Below are positions 33,645 to 46,274 of a stretch of DNA of 64,000 nucleotides, in pieces. Below the pieces are notes generated by a model. The model did not search any database. It was given only the letters and a program-made list of their open reading frames with translations, and was not told where the DNA came from. The stretch lies in NCBI GenBank assembly GCA_900549485.1, contig UROG01000007.1, positions 8,615-72,614 of the forward strand. The letters run 5' to 3'. Position 1 is the first letter of the stretch, and each line of letters opens with the position of its first letter. Origin of the DNA: an uncultured Eubacteriales bacterium (GTDB lineage: Bacteria > Bacillota > Clostridia > Oscillospirales > Oscillospiraceae). A program made the position numbers and the translations under genes.

Positions 33645-34682
33645 ATGAAAAAAATACTTACCGCCGTTCTGGCAATGCTGATGCTGCTCAGCATCACGGC
33701 GTGCGGACAGACCGCCGCCCCCGCAGCAACCGAAGCACCCGCAACCGAAGCACCCGCTGCGGAAGCTTCCGCAGAAGTCACCGCTGAACCGGCAGAGACC
33801 GAATCCAAAGTCTTTCACGTAGGCGTATGTCAGCTTGTACAGCACAGTGCGCTTGACGCGGCCACGCAGGGCTTTGTGGACGCGCTGAAGGAAGAGCTGG
33901 GCGACAGCGTTGTTATCGACGTTCAGAACGCTTCCGGCGATATCGCAAACTGCTCCACGATCGTCAACACCTTCGTTTCCTCCGATGTTGACCTCATCAT
34001 GGCCAACGCCACTCCCGCGCTGACCGCCGCCGCTTCCGCAACCTCCGAGATCCCTATCCTCGGCACCGCAGTAACGGCATACGGCGTTGCGCTTGACATC
34101 GACGACTTCGACGGCACCGTCGGCGGAAACATCTCCGGCACATCCGACCTTGCCGATCTCAAGCAGCAGGCAGAGATGATAAAGACTTGGTTCCCTGAGG
34201 CAAAGAACGTTGGTCTGCTGTTCTGCTCCGCTGAGGCAAACTCACGCTACCAGGTAGACGAGGTTGCAAAGGTTCTGACCGAAATGGGTCTTACCTGCAG
34301 TGAGTTTGCATTCACCGATTCCAACGACGTTGCATCCGTAACCGAGAAAGCAGCCGCTTCCTCCGACGTTATCTACATCCCCACCGACAACACCGCCGCT
34401 TCCAACGTTGAAAGCATCGGCAACATCCTGAGCGCTGCAAAGGTTCCGGCTGTTGTAGGCGAAGAGGGCATCTGCGCAGGCTGCGGCGTATGCACCCTGT
34501 CCATCAGCTACTACGATCTCGGCGTGACCACCGGCAAGATGGCAGCAAAGATCCTCAAGGGCGAGGCAGATATCTCCACCATGCCCATTGAATACGCTCC
34601 CGCTACCCCCAAATTTAATCCCACCATGTGCGAGCTTCTCGGTCTGACCCCCGTTGAGGGCTACACGGCAATCGAAGGCTGA
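33645..34682 (+). CDS. ABC substrate-binding lipoprotein, TrpX-like (copy 2)
   Basis: A 345-residue paralogue of the 16150 gene. The signal peptide ends in lipobox ITAC, followed by an Ala/Glu/Pro/Thr linker with a repeated ATEAP unit, and the same binding fold ('VGVCQLVQHSALDAATQGFVDALKEEL', 'YIPTDNTAASN'). 'VCQLVQHSALDAA' is the more usual form of this family's N-terminus; copy 1 deviates there (ICNYVDDASLNQI), which suggests a different ligand. AGGAG lies nine bases before ATG 33645. The ORF extends far upstream without a start signal. No gene symbol is given because no Trp T-box supports the ligand. Confidence 0.88.
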   Translation: MKKILTAVLAMLMLLSITACGQTAAPAATEAPATEAPAAEASAEVTAEPAETESKVFHVGVCQLVQHSALDAATQGFVDALKEELGDSVVIDVQNASGDIANCSTIVNTFVSSDVDLIMANATPALTAAASATSEIPILGTAVTAYGVALDIDDFDGTVGGNISGTSDLADLKQQAEMIKTWFPEAKNVGLLFCSAEANSRYQVDEVAKVLTEMGLTCSEFAFTDSNDVASVTEKAAASSDVIYIPTDNTAASNVESIGNILSAAKVPAVVGEEGICAGCGVCTLSISYYDLGVTTGKMAAKILKGEADISTMPIEYAPATPKFNPTMCELLGLTPVEGYTAIEG

Positions 34683-34710
34683 TACGGCTCCGAAAAACCG
34701 ATAAAAGCGA

Positions 34711-34745
34711 CCCGGCAAAGAGCCTCAATGAGGTTCTTTGCCCGG
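34711..34745 (+). repeat. Intercistronic hairpin between trpX2 and trpY2
   Basis: cccggcaaagagcctca pairs with tgaggttctttgcccgg with one wobble and one mismatch. It lies between the binding-protein and permease genes and has no T-run. Such hairpins often stabilise the upstream message so that more binding protein is made; that is inference here. Confidence 0.65.
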
Positions 34746-34777
34746 TTCTCCGTTAAACATAGAAAGGGAAAATTACT

Positions 34778-35692
34778 ATGCTGCTTACTTCACTTCTCAA
34801 TTCTCTGCCCGGCGCAGTTACTCAGGGACTTATCTGGGGACTGATGGCGATAGGCGTATATGTCACGTTCCGCATCCTTGACGTTGCAGACCTTACGGTT
34901 GACGGGACAATGGCTCTCGGCGGCGCGGTGTGCGTAATGCTCATACGCGGCGGGATGAACCCGTGGCTGGCAATGCTCTGCGCTTTTATCGCGGGCGCCT
35001 GCGCCGGACTTGTCACCGGTGAGCTGCACACTCGCTGCGGCATTCCGGCGATACTTGCAGGTATCCTGACGCAGCTTGCCCTTTACTCCGTCAATCTCCG
35101 CGTTATGGGCGGCAAAGCAAACCAGGCTGTCAGTGTGGACAAGTACGGCATCATAGTATCTCAGCGATTTGTGCGTGAATTGAGCATGCGCAACCCCATG
35201 CCGCTGCTTATAGTCATCACGGCGGTGCTTATAGTAATTATGTATTGGTTTTTCGGCACGGAGATCGGCTGCGGCATACGCGCAACGGGCGCAAACCCGC
35301 ACATGGCGCGTGCGCAGGGTATCAACACCAACCGCAACATAGCTGCCGGTCTTTCCCTTTCAAACGGCATTGTCGCCCTCGCGGGCGGGCTTCTGAGCCA
35401 GTATCAGGGTTCGGCGGACGTAAATATGGGACGAGGCGCGATAGTCATCGGTCTTGCCGCCGTTATCATCGGCGAAAGCTTGCTTGGCAAGGTATTCAGG
35501 AACTTCGCTCTGCGTCTGCTTGCAGTATCCATCGGTGCGATCATCTACTACCTTGTATTGCAGATAGTCTTGCAGCTCGGTCTCAACACGAACGACCTCA
35601 AGCTGCTCTCCGCCGTGATCGTTGCGATCTTCCTCGCCGTCCCTCACTTCAAAAATTCTATCGCACGCAAAGGAGCTGCCCATCATGCTTGA
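34778..35692 (+). CDS. ABC transporter permease, TrpY-like (copy 2)
   Basis: A 304-residue permease clearly paralogous to the 17250 gene. It shows 'DVADLTVDGTMALGGAVC' early, 'ATGANPHMARAQGINTN' in the cytoplasmic loop, and many hydrophobic spans. GGGAAA lies before ATG 34778, and the gene overlaps the ATPase gene by eight bases exactly as in copy 1. Confidence 0.9.
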   Translation: MLLTSLLNSLPGAVTQGLIWGLMAIGVYVTFRILDVADLTVDGTMALGGAVCVMLIRGGMNPWLAMLCAFIAGACAGLVTGELHTRCGIPAILAGILTQLALYSVNLRVMGGKANQAVSVDKYGIIVSQRFVRELSMRNPMPLLIVITAVLIVIMYWFFGTEIGCGIRATGANPHMARAQGINTNRNIAAGLSLSNGIVALAGGLLSQYQGSADVNMGRGAIVIGLAAVIIGESLLGKVFRNFALRLLAVSIGAIIYYLVLQIVLQLGLNTNDLKLLSAVIVAIFLAVPHFKNSIARKGAAHHA

Positions 35693-36479
35693 GATTCAGA
35701 ATATTTACAAAACCTTCAACCCCGGCACCGTCAACGCAAAGACCGCGCTCAACGGTCTGTCCCTTACGCTTAACGACGGCGATTTCGTCACCGTGATCGG
35801 CGGCAACGGCGCTGGCAAGTCAACCATGCTTGCCGCCGTCGCAGGTACGCTCAGTGTTGACAGCGGGGCGATAATCCTCGACGGAAAAAATATTTCCTCC
35901 ATTCCCGAGCATAAGCGCGCCGCCGACATAGGGCGCGTATTCCAGGACCCGATGATGGGTACTGCCGGCGATATGTGGATAGAAGAAAATCTGGCGCTGG
36001 CAGCTCGCCGCGGAAAGAGACGCGGCTTCAAATGGGGCATTGCCAACGGCGAACGCGAACAGTTCCGCAAGCTGCTTGCCCCGCTGGGGCTGGGGCTTGA
36101 CGAAAGACTCACAACAAAGGTAAAGCTTCTCTCCGGCGGTCAGCGTCAGGCGCTGACGCTGCTGATGGCGTCGATGCAGAAACCGAAGCTTCTGCTCCTT
36201 GACGAACACACCGCCGCGCTCGACCCCAAAACCGCCGCAAAGGTTCTTGAGCTGAGCGACCGCATAGTCGAAGAAAACAATCTTACGACGCTTATGGTCA
36301 CGCACAACATGAAGGACGCCATTGCGCACGGAAACAGGCTTATCATGATGGATGCCGGACGCGTCGTTGTGGACATCTCCGGCGAGGACAAGAAAAAGCT
36401 CACCGTTCCCGACCTGCTGGCGCTGTTCTCCGATGCAAGCGGCTCGACCGAAGCAAACGACAAAATGCTTTTAGCGTAA
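35685..36479 (+). CDS. ABC transporter ATPase, TrpZ-like (copy 2)
   Basis: A 264-residue ATPase. Walker A is GGNGAGKS, the signature LSGGQRQALTL, Walker B LLLLDEHTAALDP. It shares nearly all motifs with copy 1, including 'NIYKTFNPGTVNAKTAL' at the N-terminus. AAAGGAG lies nine bases before ATG 35685, which fixes the start inside a longer frame. It ends the operon at a strong terminator. Confidence 0.92.
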   Translation: MLEIQNIYKTFNPGTVNAKTALNGLSLTLNDGDFVTVIGGNGAGKSTMLAAVAGTLSVDSGAIILDGKNISSIPEHKRAADIGRVFQDPMMGTAGDMWIEENLALAARRGKRRGFKWGIANGEREQFRKLLAPLGLGLDERLTTKVKLLSGGQRQALTLLMASMQKPKLLLLDEHTAALDPKTAAKVLELSDRIVEENNLTTLMVTHNMKDAIAHGNRLIMMDAGRVVVDISGEDKKKLTVPDLLALFSDASGSTEANDKMLLA

Positions 36480-36483
36480 AAGT

Positions 36484-36516
36484 ATCCCCCGCTCCGAAGA
36501 AATCGGAGCGGGGGAT
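36484..36516. terminator. Bidirectional terminator between convergent genes
   Basis: atcccccgctccga and tcggagcgggggat form a perfect 14-bp stem with an agaaa loop. It lies between trpZ2 (plus) and the D-aminoacylase-like gene (minus). Confidence 0.88.
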
Positions 36517-36519
36517 GTT

Positions 36520-38121
36520 TTATACCGGCATTGCGCTGCCGCTGTGCCGAGCGGCGGTATAGTCTATTTCACCGCCGTCAAGAATTTTTTTGCCGTTTAT
36601 GAAAACCATATCAATGCCAAACGGCTTCCCTATACCCGGCGTACCGGCAAGAAGTTCGTCTTCATCGAAAACGGTAATATCGGCAAAGAAACCTTCTTTT
36701 ATGTATCCCCTGTCCCTGAGCATAAACCTGTCCGCTCCAGCGCCGGTCATACGGCGGATCGTGTTCGGCATCGTGTCGCCCAGACCCGAAAGCGAATCGC
36801 GCAGGAACTTGGGATAATTATCATAGAGCGCGGGATTCTGCACACCGTGCTCCTCGACCCACGCGTCGGTCATATAAAGGCAAAGCTCATTCTTCTCAAA
36901 GCTATGGATTATCTCATCGGTGGTATAGGGTCCCATGTTGACGCGTCCGTTGAAATTGCTCTCCTTGCAAAGCTGCAAATACATATCCAGGTCGGACTTG
37001 CCGTACTGCTTTGCAAGCTGATGCACGCTCCTGCCCTCGTAATGCTCATACCCGGGGCCTATGTACGCTATCTCAATATCGTCGAACCCGAAGCCGAGCA
37101 GCCGGACAGTCGCCCTTATAAGGATATCCAGCTTGAGCTTGTTGAGCGGCTTGCTGCGCTCTGCCTCGCTCATACCACGGTACCATGCCGGAAGAATGAC
37201 CGTGATGACGGAAACACCTTGCAGCTCATTATAAATATCGAACTGTACACGCACTCCTTCCTCGCGCATTTTGTTTATTATCCGCAGAAATTCCCCGACA
37301 TCGCCGAAGGATTTCCGACCGACAAATATTGCGTGGGAATACTGCAATTTGAGGTCCGTCCCCTTTGATATCTCAACCAACTCGTCAAGAGCGCGGAGCA
37401 GATGCGACCTGCCGAAAAGCTGCGGATAGGACATTGACACCTTGGACTCCGCCCGCGCATGGACGGTAAGCGGCTTATCGTATTTTACGCACAACTGAGC
37501 CACCTTGCGAAGCTCCTCTGTACCCGCAAAAACGCCCGGGTTATACATAAGTCCCAGCGATACTCCGGCAGCGCCATTTTTGAGATTGTCCTCAAGGATG
37601 GAGAGCATTCTCTCCTCCTCGTCCGCCGTCAGCTTTCTGTTTTCATAGCCGGATACGCTTGCCCTTGCCGAGCAATGGCCGGCAAGCGCGGCGATATTGC
37701 ACGGGGTGCCGCTGCGCCCGATCGCGTCAAAAAACGCTGCCGCGTTCGGGTACACGCCCGTCATATCGTCTTTGTAACCAAAAAGGCCGCCGCCTATTTT
37801 GTCAATATGCACCGTTCCCTCCTCAAAGCCGATTGCGGAAAGGCCACAGTTGCCCGTCACAAAGGAGGTTACGCCCTGACGGATAAACGGCTCAAAATAG
37901 CGCATGGGATCTTTCTTTATAGCGAACCAGTCGTTATGCGAATGGATGTCAATAAAGCCGGAGGACACGGATTTGCCTTTGAGGTCGATCTCGCTGTCAG
38001 CGGTGTCGGTGATATCCGGCGCTGCTTTGACAATTCGTTCCCCGTCAATGAGAATGTCCGCGATAAAGGCAGGTGCGCCTGTGCCGTCATAGATTTTCCC
38101 GTTCTTAAGCAGAGTTGTCAT
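36520..38121 (-). CDS. N-acyl-D-amino-acid deacylase family amidohydrolase
   Basis: A 533-residue metal-dependent amidohydrolase of the D-aminoacylase group, which frees D-amino acids from N-acyl derivatives. Metal ligands are visible in 'GFIDIHSHND' (HxH near residue 64), in the Cys of 'TGNCGLS' (the bridging Cys typical of D-aminoacylases) and in a later His ('LQYSHAIF'). The C-terminal 'FADITVFDEDELL' is the usual composite beta-sandwich ending. ATG 38119-38121 has GGGAG eight bases upstream; an earlier in-frame start 17 codons up has no site. D-glutamate, D-aspartate or hydantoin-like substrates cannot be told apart. Confidence 0.85.
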   Translation of the reverse strand: MTTLLKNGKIYDGTGAPAFIADILIDGERIVKAAPDITDTADSEIDLKGKSVSSGFIDIHSHNDWFAIKKDPMRYFEPFIRQGVTSFVTGNCGLSAIGFEEGTVHIDKIGGGLFGYKDDMTGVYPNAAAFFDAIGRSGTPCNIAALAGHCSARASVSGYENRKLTADEEERMLSILEDNLKNGAAGVSLGLMYNPGVFAGTEELRKVAQLCVKYDKPLTVHARAESKVSMSYPQLFGRSHLLRALDELVEISKGTDLKLQYSHAIFVGRKSFGDVGEFLRIINKMREEGVRVQFDIYNELQGVSVITVILPAWYRGMSEAERSKPLNKLKLDILIRATVRLLGFGFDDIEIAYIGPGYEHYEGRSVHQLAKQYGKSDLDMYLQLCKESNFNGRVNMGPYTTDEIIHSFEKNELCLYMTDAWVEEHGVQNPALYDNYPKFLRDSLSGLGDTMPNTIRRMTGAGADRFMLRDRGYIKEGFFADITVFDEDELLAGTPGIGKPFGIDMVFINGKKILDGGEIDYTAARHSGSAMPV

Positions 38122-38263
38122 TTTTACTTCTCCCTCTCCGATTTTGTCAGATTGATGGAACAAAATATCCATAGCGCTTCAAAGCCCTTGCCAGTTGATG
38201 GTATCATAACAACAACAGCTGAGTCAAACGATAACCCCGTATTCTCCGAATAGTAGAGTCAAA

Positions 38264-38306
38264 AAATCCACAAAGGTCTTGAAACTGACAAGACCTTTGT
38301 GGATTT
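38264..38306 (-). terminator. Terminator of the purA-to-glmS run
   Basis: aaatccacaaaggtctt and aagacctttgtggattt form a perfect 17-bp stem. It lies 20 bp after the glmS stop and has T-runs on both sides. Confidence 0.88.
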
Positions 38307-38326
38307 TTATATAATTCTATATAATA

Positions 38327-40144
38327 TTATTCAACCGTTACGGATTTTGCAAGGTTTTTCGGCTTGTCAATGTCGCAGCCGTTGAATTTTGCAACGTAAT
38401 ATGCAAAAAGCTGGAGCGGGACTATCTCCACAACGGGCATGAAAATATCCTCCGTTCTGGGGACGGCTATGACGTCGTCGGCCTCGGAATATATCCTTGT
38501 GTTCTTCTCCTCGGCAACGGCAAGCACCTCCGCGCCTCTCGCCTTCACCTGCTGGATGTTGGAGATCGTCTTATCAAGCAGCTCCTCATAGCAGCACAGT
38601 GCAACGACAAGCCGCCCCTGCTCGATAAGGGCAATGGTGCCATGCTTCAATTCGCCCGCGGCATACGCCTCAGAGTGGATATAGGATATCTCTTTCAGCT
38701 TGAGTGAGCTTTCAAGGCACACGGCGTAGTCAAGATTTCTGCCGATAAAGAAGGTTGACGTCATATCATGATACTTCCCCGCAAGCGCCTTGATGTGCCT
38801 GTTGAGGTCAAGCGCTCTCTGCGTCCTCTCTGGAAGCGAGGCGATCTTCGAGGTATAGTATCTTGCCTGCTCCTCCGAGAGCCTGCCTATTTTGTATGCC
38901 GCCCAGACCGCGAACATATCGAGCACGGCAAGCTGGGTCGTATATCCCTTTGTCGTGGCAACGGCTATCTCCGGTCCTGCCCATGTGTATATGACATAGT
39001 CGGCAAGCTTTGCAATAGTGCTGCCCACAACATTCACTATCGCAAGCACCGCCGCGCCGCGCCGCTGGCACTCCTTTATCGCAGCGATAGTGTCCGCCGT
39101 CTCGCCGGACTGGCTTATCGCTATGGCAAGGGTGTTTTCGTCCATGACCGTGTCGCGGTATCTCAGTTCGCTTGCAAGCTCCGCCTCCACCGGGATGCGG
39201 CAGAGCTTTTCAATAAGGTTCTTCCCCACGAACCCCGCGTGGTAAGCGGAGCCGCAGGCGCTTATGATGACGCGGTTATAGCGGCTTATGTCGAGGCCAA
39301 GCTCATCAAAGCTGACAATGCCGTCCTTGATCCTCGGGTCTATCGTCGCTTTCAGGGCGGCGGGCTGCTCCATGATCTCCTTGAGCATGAAGTGTTCATA
39401 CCCGCTCTTTTCGGCGGCGGCAATATCCCAGACAATACGTCTGACTTCCTTTTTCAGCTCTCGCCCGCATACGTCGAAAATCGAAACGGAGTCGGGAGTG
39501 ACGCGGGCAAATTCCCCGTCGTCAAGGTCTATCACATTTTTGGTATGACTAATGAGAGCCGTTATGTCGGATGCAAAGAAATTTTCCCCTGAACCAAGAC
39601 CGATTATCAACGGGCTTGACTGCTTTGCGGCATATAGTACGCCCGGCTCATCCTGCGGCAGCACACCGAGTGCATAGGAGCCTTCAAGTCTTGAAACGGT
39701 GCGCATAAGCGTCTGTTTGATATTACCGTCATAATAGTAGCCCAGAAGCTGAACTATTACCTCGGTATCCGTCTCGCTGGCAAAATGAACGCCCTTGCGC
39801 TCAAGCTCCTGCCGTATCTGGGCATAGTTTTCGATAATGCCGTTATGCACCACGGCGAATCTGCCGTCCTGCGACATATGGGGGTGGGCGTTGATATCGC
39901 TGGGTGCGCCGTGGGTCGCCCATCTCGTGTGTCCGATACCGCAGACGCCGGTAAGGTCGTTGACCTCACGCACACGCTCCTCAAGCTTTTCCACCTTGCC
40001 GGAAACCTTTTCCATCCTGATCTTCGAATGGCTGAGAACCGCAACGCCGGCGGAGTCATACCCGCGGTATTCAAGTCTCTTAAGCCCGTCGAGCAGCACG
40101 GAGGCCGCTTCCTGATTTCCTGTATAGCCGATTATTCCGCACAT
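38327..40144 (-). CDS. glmS: Glutamine-fructose-6-phosphate aminotransferase
   Basis: A 605-residue enzyme making glucosamine-6-phosphate from fructose-6-phosphate and glutamine, the first step to UDP-GlcNAc. The N-terminus MCGIIGYTGN gives the Cys nucleophile of the class II amidotransferase domain (about 1-220). Two SIS isomerase domains follow ('SACGSAYHAGFVGKNLIE', 'FIGRNLDYAVCLESSLKLKEISYIHSEAYAAGELKHG') and the C-terminus ends 'DKPKNLAKSVTVE', as in all GlmS. Only 19 bp separate it from pyrG, leaving no room for a glmS ribozyme. Confidence 0.98.
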   Translation of the reverse strand: MCGIIGYTGNQEAASVLLDGLKRLEYRGYDSAGVAVLSHSKIRMEKVSGKVEKLEERVREVNDLTGVCGIGHTRWATHGAPSDINAHPHMSQDGRFAVVHNGIIENYAQIRQELERKGVHFASETDTEVIVQLLGYYYDGNIKQTLMRTVSRLEGSYALGVLPQDEPGVLYAAKQSSPLIIGLGSGENFFASDITALISHTKNVIDLDDGEFARVTPDSVSIFDVCGRELKKEVRRIVWDIAAAEKSGYEHFMLKEIMEQPAALKATIDPRIKDGIVSFDELGLDISRYNRVIISACGSAYHAGFVGKNLIEKLCRIPVEAELASELRYRDTVMDENTLAIAISQSGETADTIAAIKECQRRGAAVLAIVNVVGSTIAKLADYVIYTWAGPEIAVATTKGYTTQLAVLDMFAVWAAYKIGRLSEEQARYYTSKIASLPERTQRALDLNRHIKALAGKYHDMTSTFFIGRNLDYAVCLESSLKLKEISYIHSEAYAAGELKHGTIALIEQGRLVVALCCYEELLDKTISNIQQVKARGAEVLAVAEEKNTRIYSEADDVIAVPRTEDIFMPVVEIVPLQLFAYYVAKFNGCDIDKPKNLAKSVTVE

Positions 40145-40163
40145 ATTTGAGTCTGTCCTTTTT

Positions 40164-43304
<3,141 letters not shown>

Positions 43305-43305
<1 letters not shown>

Positions 43306-44720
43306 TATACTTCTATTTCCTTTGACTGAATTTCCGCGCCGGCTATAATGGGGCGCAGCTTATCAAGATAGCTTTCTACCTGCCGCTCACAGCGGCCGGT
43401 GAATTTTTTCGCGTCAAGCAATGTTTTGAGTTCCTCCGCCGAAAGCCCGAGACTCTCTTCATGCACAAGGCGCTCCGCAAGATCGCAGGGAAGCCCTTCC
43501 TTCATCCGCGCCGTCGCTTCCATGGAGCAGCGGCGGATGATCTCATGCAGCTGCTGCCGGTCGCCGCCCTTTTTGACCGCCTCCATGAGAATGTTCTCCG
43601 TTGCGATGAACGGGAGATACTCATCTATGCTCTTTTCGATCACCTTTTCATTAACCTTAAGCCCCGATACAACGTTGTCTGCAAGCCGCAGGATGCTGTC
43701 GCAGCACAAAAAGCCCTCCGGCATACTTATCCGGCGGTTCGCGGAATCGTCCAGCGTTCTTTCAAACCACTGCACCGACGCCGTCATCGGCGCGTTGAGC
43801 GCGTCCGCCATAAGGTATCTTGAAAGGGAGCATATCCTCTCGCAGCGCATCGGGTTGCGCTTGTACGCCATTGCGGATGAGCCGACCTGATCGTCGCCGA
43901 ACGGCTCCTCAAGCTGCCTGTCGTGCTGTAAAAGGCGTATATCATTCGCCATTTTGCAGCAGCTCTGCGCGATCGAGGAAAGCACGTTCAGTATCCTGCC
44001 GTCAAGCTTTCTGGGGTAGGTCTGCCCTACCACGTCAAAGCATTTATCAAAGCCGAAGTCCGCCGCGATAAGGGCGTTCATCCGGTCGATCTTATCGCCG
44101 TCGCCGTCAAAAAGCTCCATAAAGCTTGCCTCGGTGCCTGTCGTTCCGCGTGCGCCGCGGAATTTCATACAGGAAACAACATAGTCAAGCTCGTCCAGAT
44201 CGCTTATGAAGTCCGACAGCCAGAGGCAGGCGCGCTTGCCGACAGTGACGGGCTGGGCATTCTGATAATGCGTGTAGCCGAGCGTCGGAAGCGCCTTGTA
44301 TTTCTCCGCAAACGCCGCAAGCGAAGCGCACACGGAAAGAAGCCTTGCGCGCACAAGCTTCAAAGCGTCGCGGTATATGACAAGGTCGGCATTATCGGTG
44401 ACAAAGCAGCTTGTAGCGCCCAGATGGATTATGCCCGCCGCCTCGGGCGCCGCCTTCCCGTAGGCGTAGATATGCGCCATTACATCGTGGCGTACCTTGC
44501 GTTCACGCTCGCGCACACAGTCATAATCGATGCTGTCAACATTATCCTCAAGGGCTTTTATCTGACTGCCGCTTATATCAAGCCCCATGGCTTTCTCCGC
44601 CTTTGCAAGGGAGAGCCACAGCCTGCGCCATGTGGTATAGCGGGTATCGGAGGAAAAGAGGCGCTGCATCTCCTCTGACGCGTATCTGCCGGAAAAGGGA
44701 GACTGATATGTGTCTGTCAT
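43305..44720 (-). CDS. purB: Adenylosuccinate lyase
   Basis: A 471-residue enzyme acting twice in purine synthesis (SAICAR to AICAR, and adenylosuccinate to AMP). The fumarase/aspartase-superfamily signature is '[14 protein letters not shown]' near residue 285, and the active-site His region is '[15 protein letters not shown]'. The layout '[18 protein letters not shown]' also fits. The larger form near 470 residues is typical for Clostridia. It sits between purA and guaA. Confidence 0.96.
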
Positions 44721-44724
44721 TTGC

Positions 44725-46005
44725 TCATGCCTTTCTGATTATTATGCTGTCCCTTTCCGCGCCGACCGAAACGTATGTGATCGGGCAGCCGATCGCCTTT
44801 TCTATATACTCGACATATTCCCTTGCTTCTTTGGGAAGGTCTTCCCATCTCTTGACGGAAGAAATATCCGTTCCCCAACCGTCAAAGTATTTTATGACGG
44901 GCTTTGCGTACCGGAGCTGGGACGGGAACGGGAATTTATCAGTTTCGGCGCCGTTTATTTCATAGGCGGTGCATACGGGGATAGCTTTCATATAGCTTAA
45001 CACATCAAGCTTGGTCAATGCAATCTCTGTTGCATCCTGAACCTCAACTCCGTAACGCGTTGCAACCGCGTCGAACGCGCCGACGCGTCTGGGTCTGCCG
45101 GTCTTTGCGCCGTATTCGCTGCCCGCCTCGCGCAGTGCCTCGGCTTCCGGACCGAACATCTCGCTTACAAAGGGTCCTTCTCCGACGCAGGTCGAGTACG
45201 CCTTTACTATGCCGACGACATCGCCGATCTTAACGGACGGACAGCCCGCGCCGACGGGCGCATATGCGGCGGTGGTGTTGCTGGAAGTGGTGTAGGGGTA
45301 TATTCCGCAGTCAAGATCCCTCAAAGAACCGAGCTGAGCTTCAAAAAGCACCTTTTTCCCGGCCTTCTGCGACTCGCGCAGATAGGTCATGGTGTCGCAG
45401 ATATAGGGCTTTATCGCCGTGCAGTATTCATCCACCCACTGCTCAAGGCGCTCCATCGTCCACGGCGTTCCGCCGTAGACGCCCTCAATGATGAGGTTCT
45501 TCCACTCAAGCAGCTCGCGCAGATGCGAACGCAGTCCCTGCGGATAGAAAAGCTCCCCGGCAAGAACAGTCTTTTTCTGATACTTATCGGAGTAGAACGG
45601 TGCAATACCCTGCTTGGTGGAGCCGTATTTTTTATCCTTCAGTCTCTGCTCCTCAAGCTCGTCAAGCTCTCTGTGCCACGGAAGAAGAAGCGACGCCCTG
45701 TCGCTTATCTTGAGATTCTCCGGTGTAATGGAAATTCCCTGAGAGGTGAGCGTTTTTATCTCTTTCATAAGGTTTTCGGCGTCAAGCGCAACGCCGTTGC
45801 CGAGGATGTTCACAACGCCGTCTCTGAAAATGCCGGACGGAAGCAGATGCAGGGCAAATTTGCCCTTTTCGTTCACGACGGTATGACCGGCGTTGCCGCC
45901 GCCCTGAAAGCGCACGACAATATCGTATTTTTCCGTCAGCAGGTCTACCATTCTGCCCTTGCCTTCGTCGCCCCAATTAATACCAACAACCGCACAATTT
46001 GACAT
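44725..46005 (-). CDS. purA: Adenylosuccinate synthetase
   Basis: A 426-residue GTP-dependent enzyme joining IMP and aspartate. The N-terminal P-loop-like motif reads NWGDEGKGRMVD; most enzymes have QWGDEGKGK, so N and R replace Q and K, a variant I believe is common in this lineage. Other blocks are 'GGGNAGHTVV', 'IGTTKKGIGP-like GSTKQGIAPFYSDK', and 'GRPRRVGAFDAVATRYG'. ATG 46003-46005 has GGAGG at good spacing; the open frame extends 24 codons further without a site. It is the first gene of the purA-purB-guaA-pyrG-glmS run. Confidence 0.96.
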   Translation of the reverse strand: MSNCAVVGINWGDEGKGRMVDLLTEKYDIVVRFQGGGNAGHTVVNEKGKFALHLLPSGIFRDGVVNILGNGVALDAENLMKEIKTLTSQGISITPENLKISDRASLLLPWHRELDELEEQRLKDKKYGSTKQGIAPFYSDKYQKKTVLAGELFYPQGLRSHLRELLEWKNLIIEGVYGGTPWTMERLEQWVDEYCTAIKPYICDTMTYLRESQKAGKKVLFEAQLGSLRDLDCGIYPYTTSSNTTAAYAPVGAGCPSVKIGDVVGIVKAYSTCVGEGPFVSEMFGPEAEALREAGSEYGAKTGRPRRVGAFDAVATRYGVEVQDATEIALTKLDVLSYMKAIPVCTAYEINGAETDKFPFPSQLRYAKPVIKYFDGWGTDISSVKRWEDLPKEAREYVEYIEKAIGCPITYVSVGAERDSIIIRKA

Positions 46006-46274
46006 ATTACGCCTCCGAAAAACAAAATTAACAACATTTTGTATTATATAGCAAAACGTCTCATTTATAAAATACATATAATGTGCGTTGTACGATACGG
46101 AAAAGATATAATAGCGGCGATCCGGCAGGGCGCTCTGAGCGCTGCAAAGCTCCGGTCAGGCATGGGACAATAAAACACTTAATATGATTATAAATTACAG
46201 CACAGTGCGACAGGCTTCTTTGAATTACATAACTATAATTATCGTATCTTATGTAAACCGCAAGGAGGATAAAA

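Noticed and set aside
46006..46274. Guanine or PRPP-type riboswitch upstream of purA
   Set aside because: I saw no purine-aptamer core; only a TATAAT-like box near 46045 and a short gcgctc/gagcgc palindrome around 46130.
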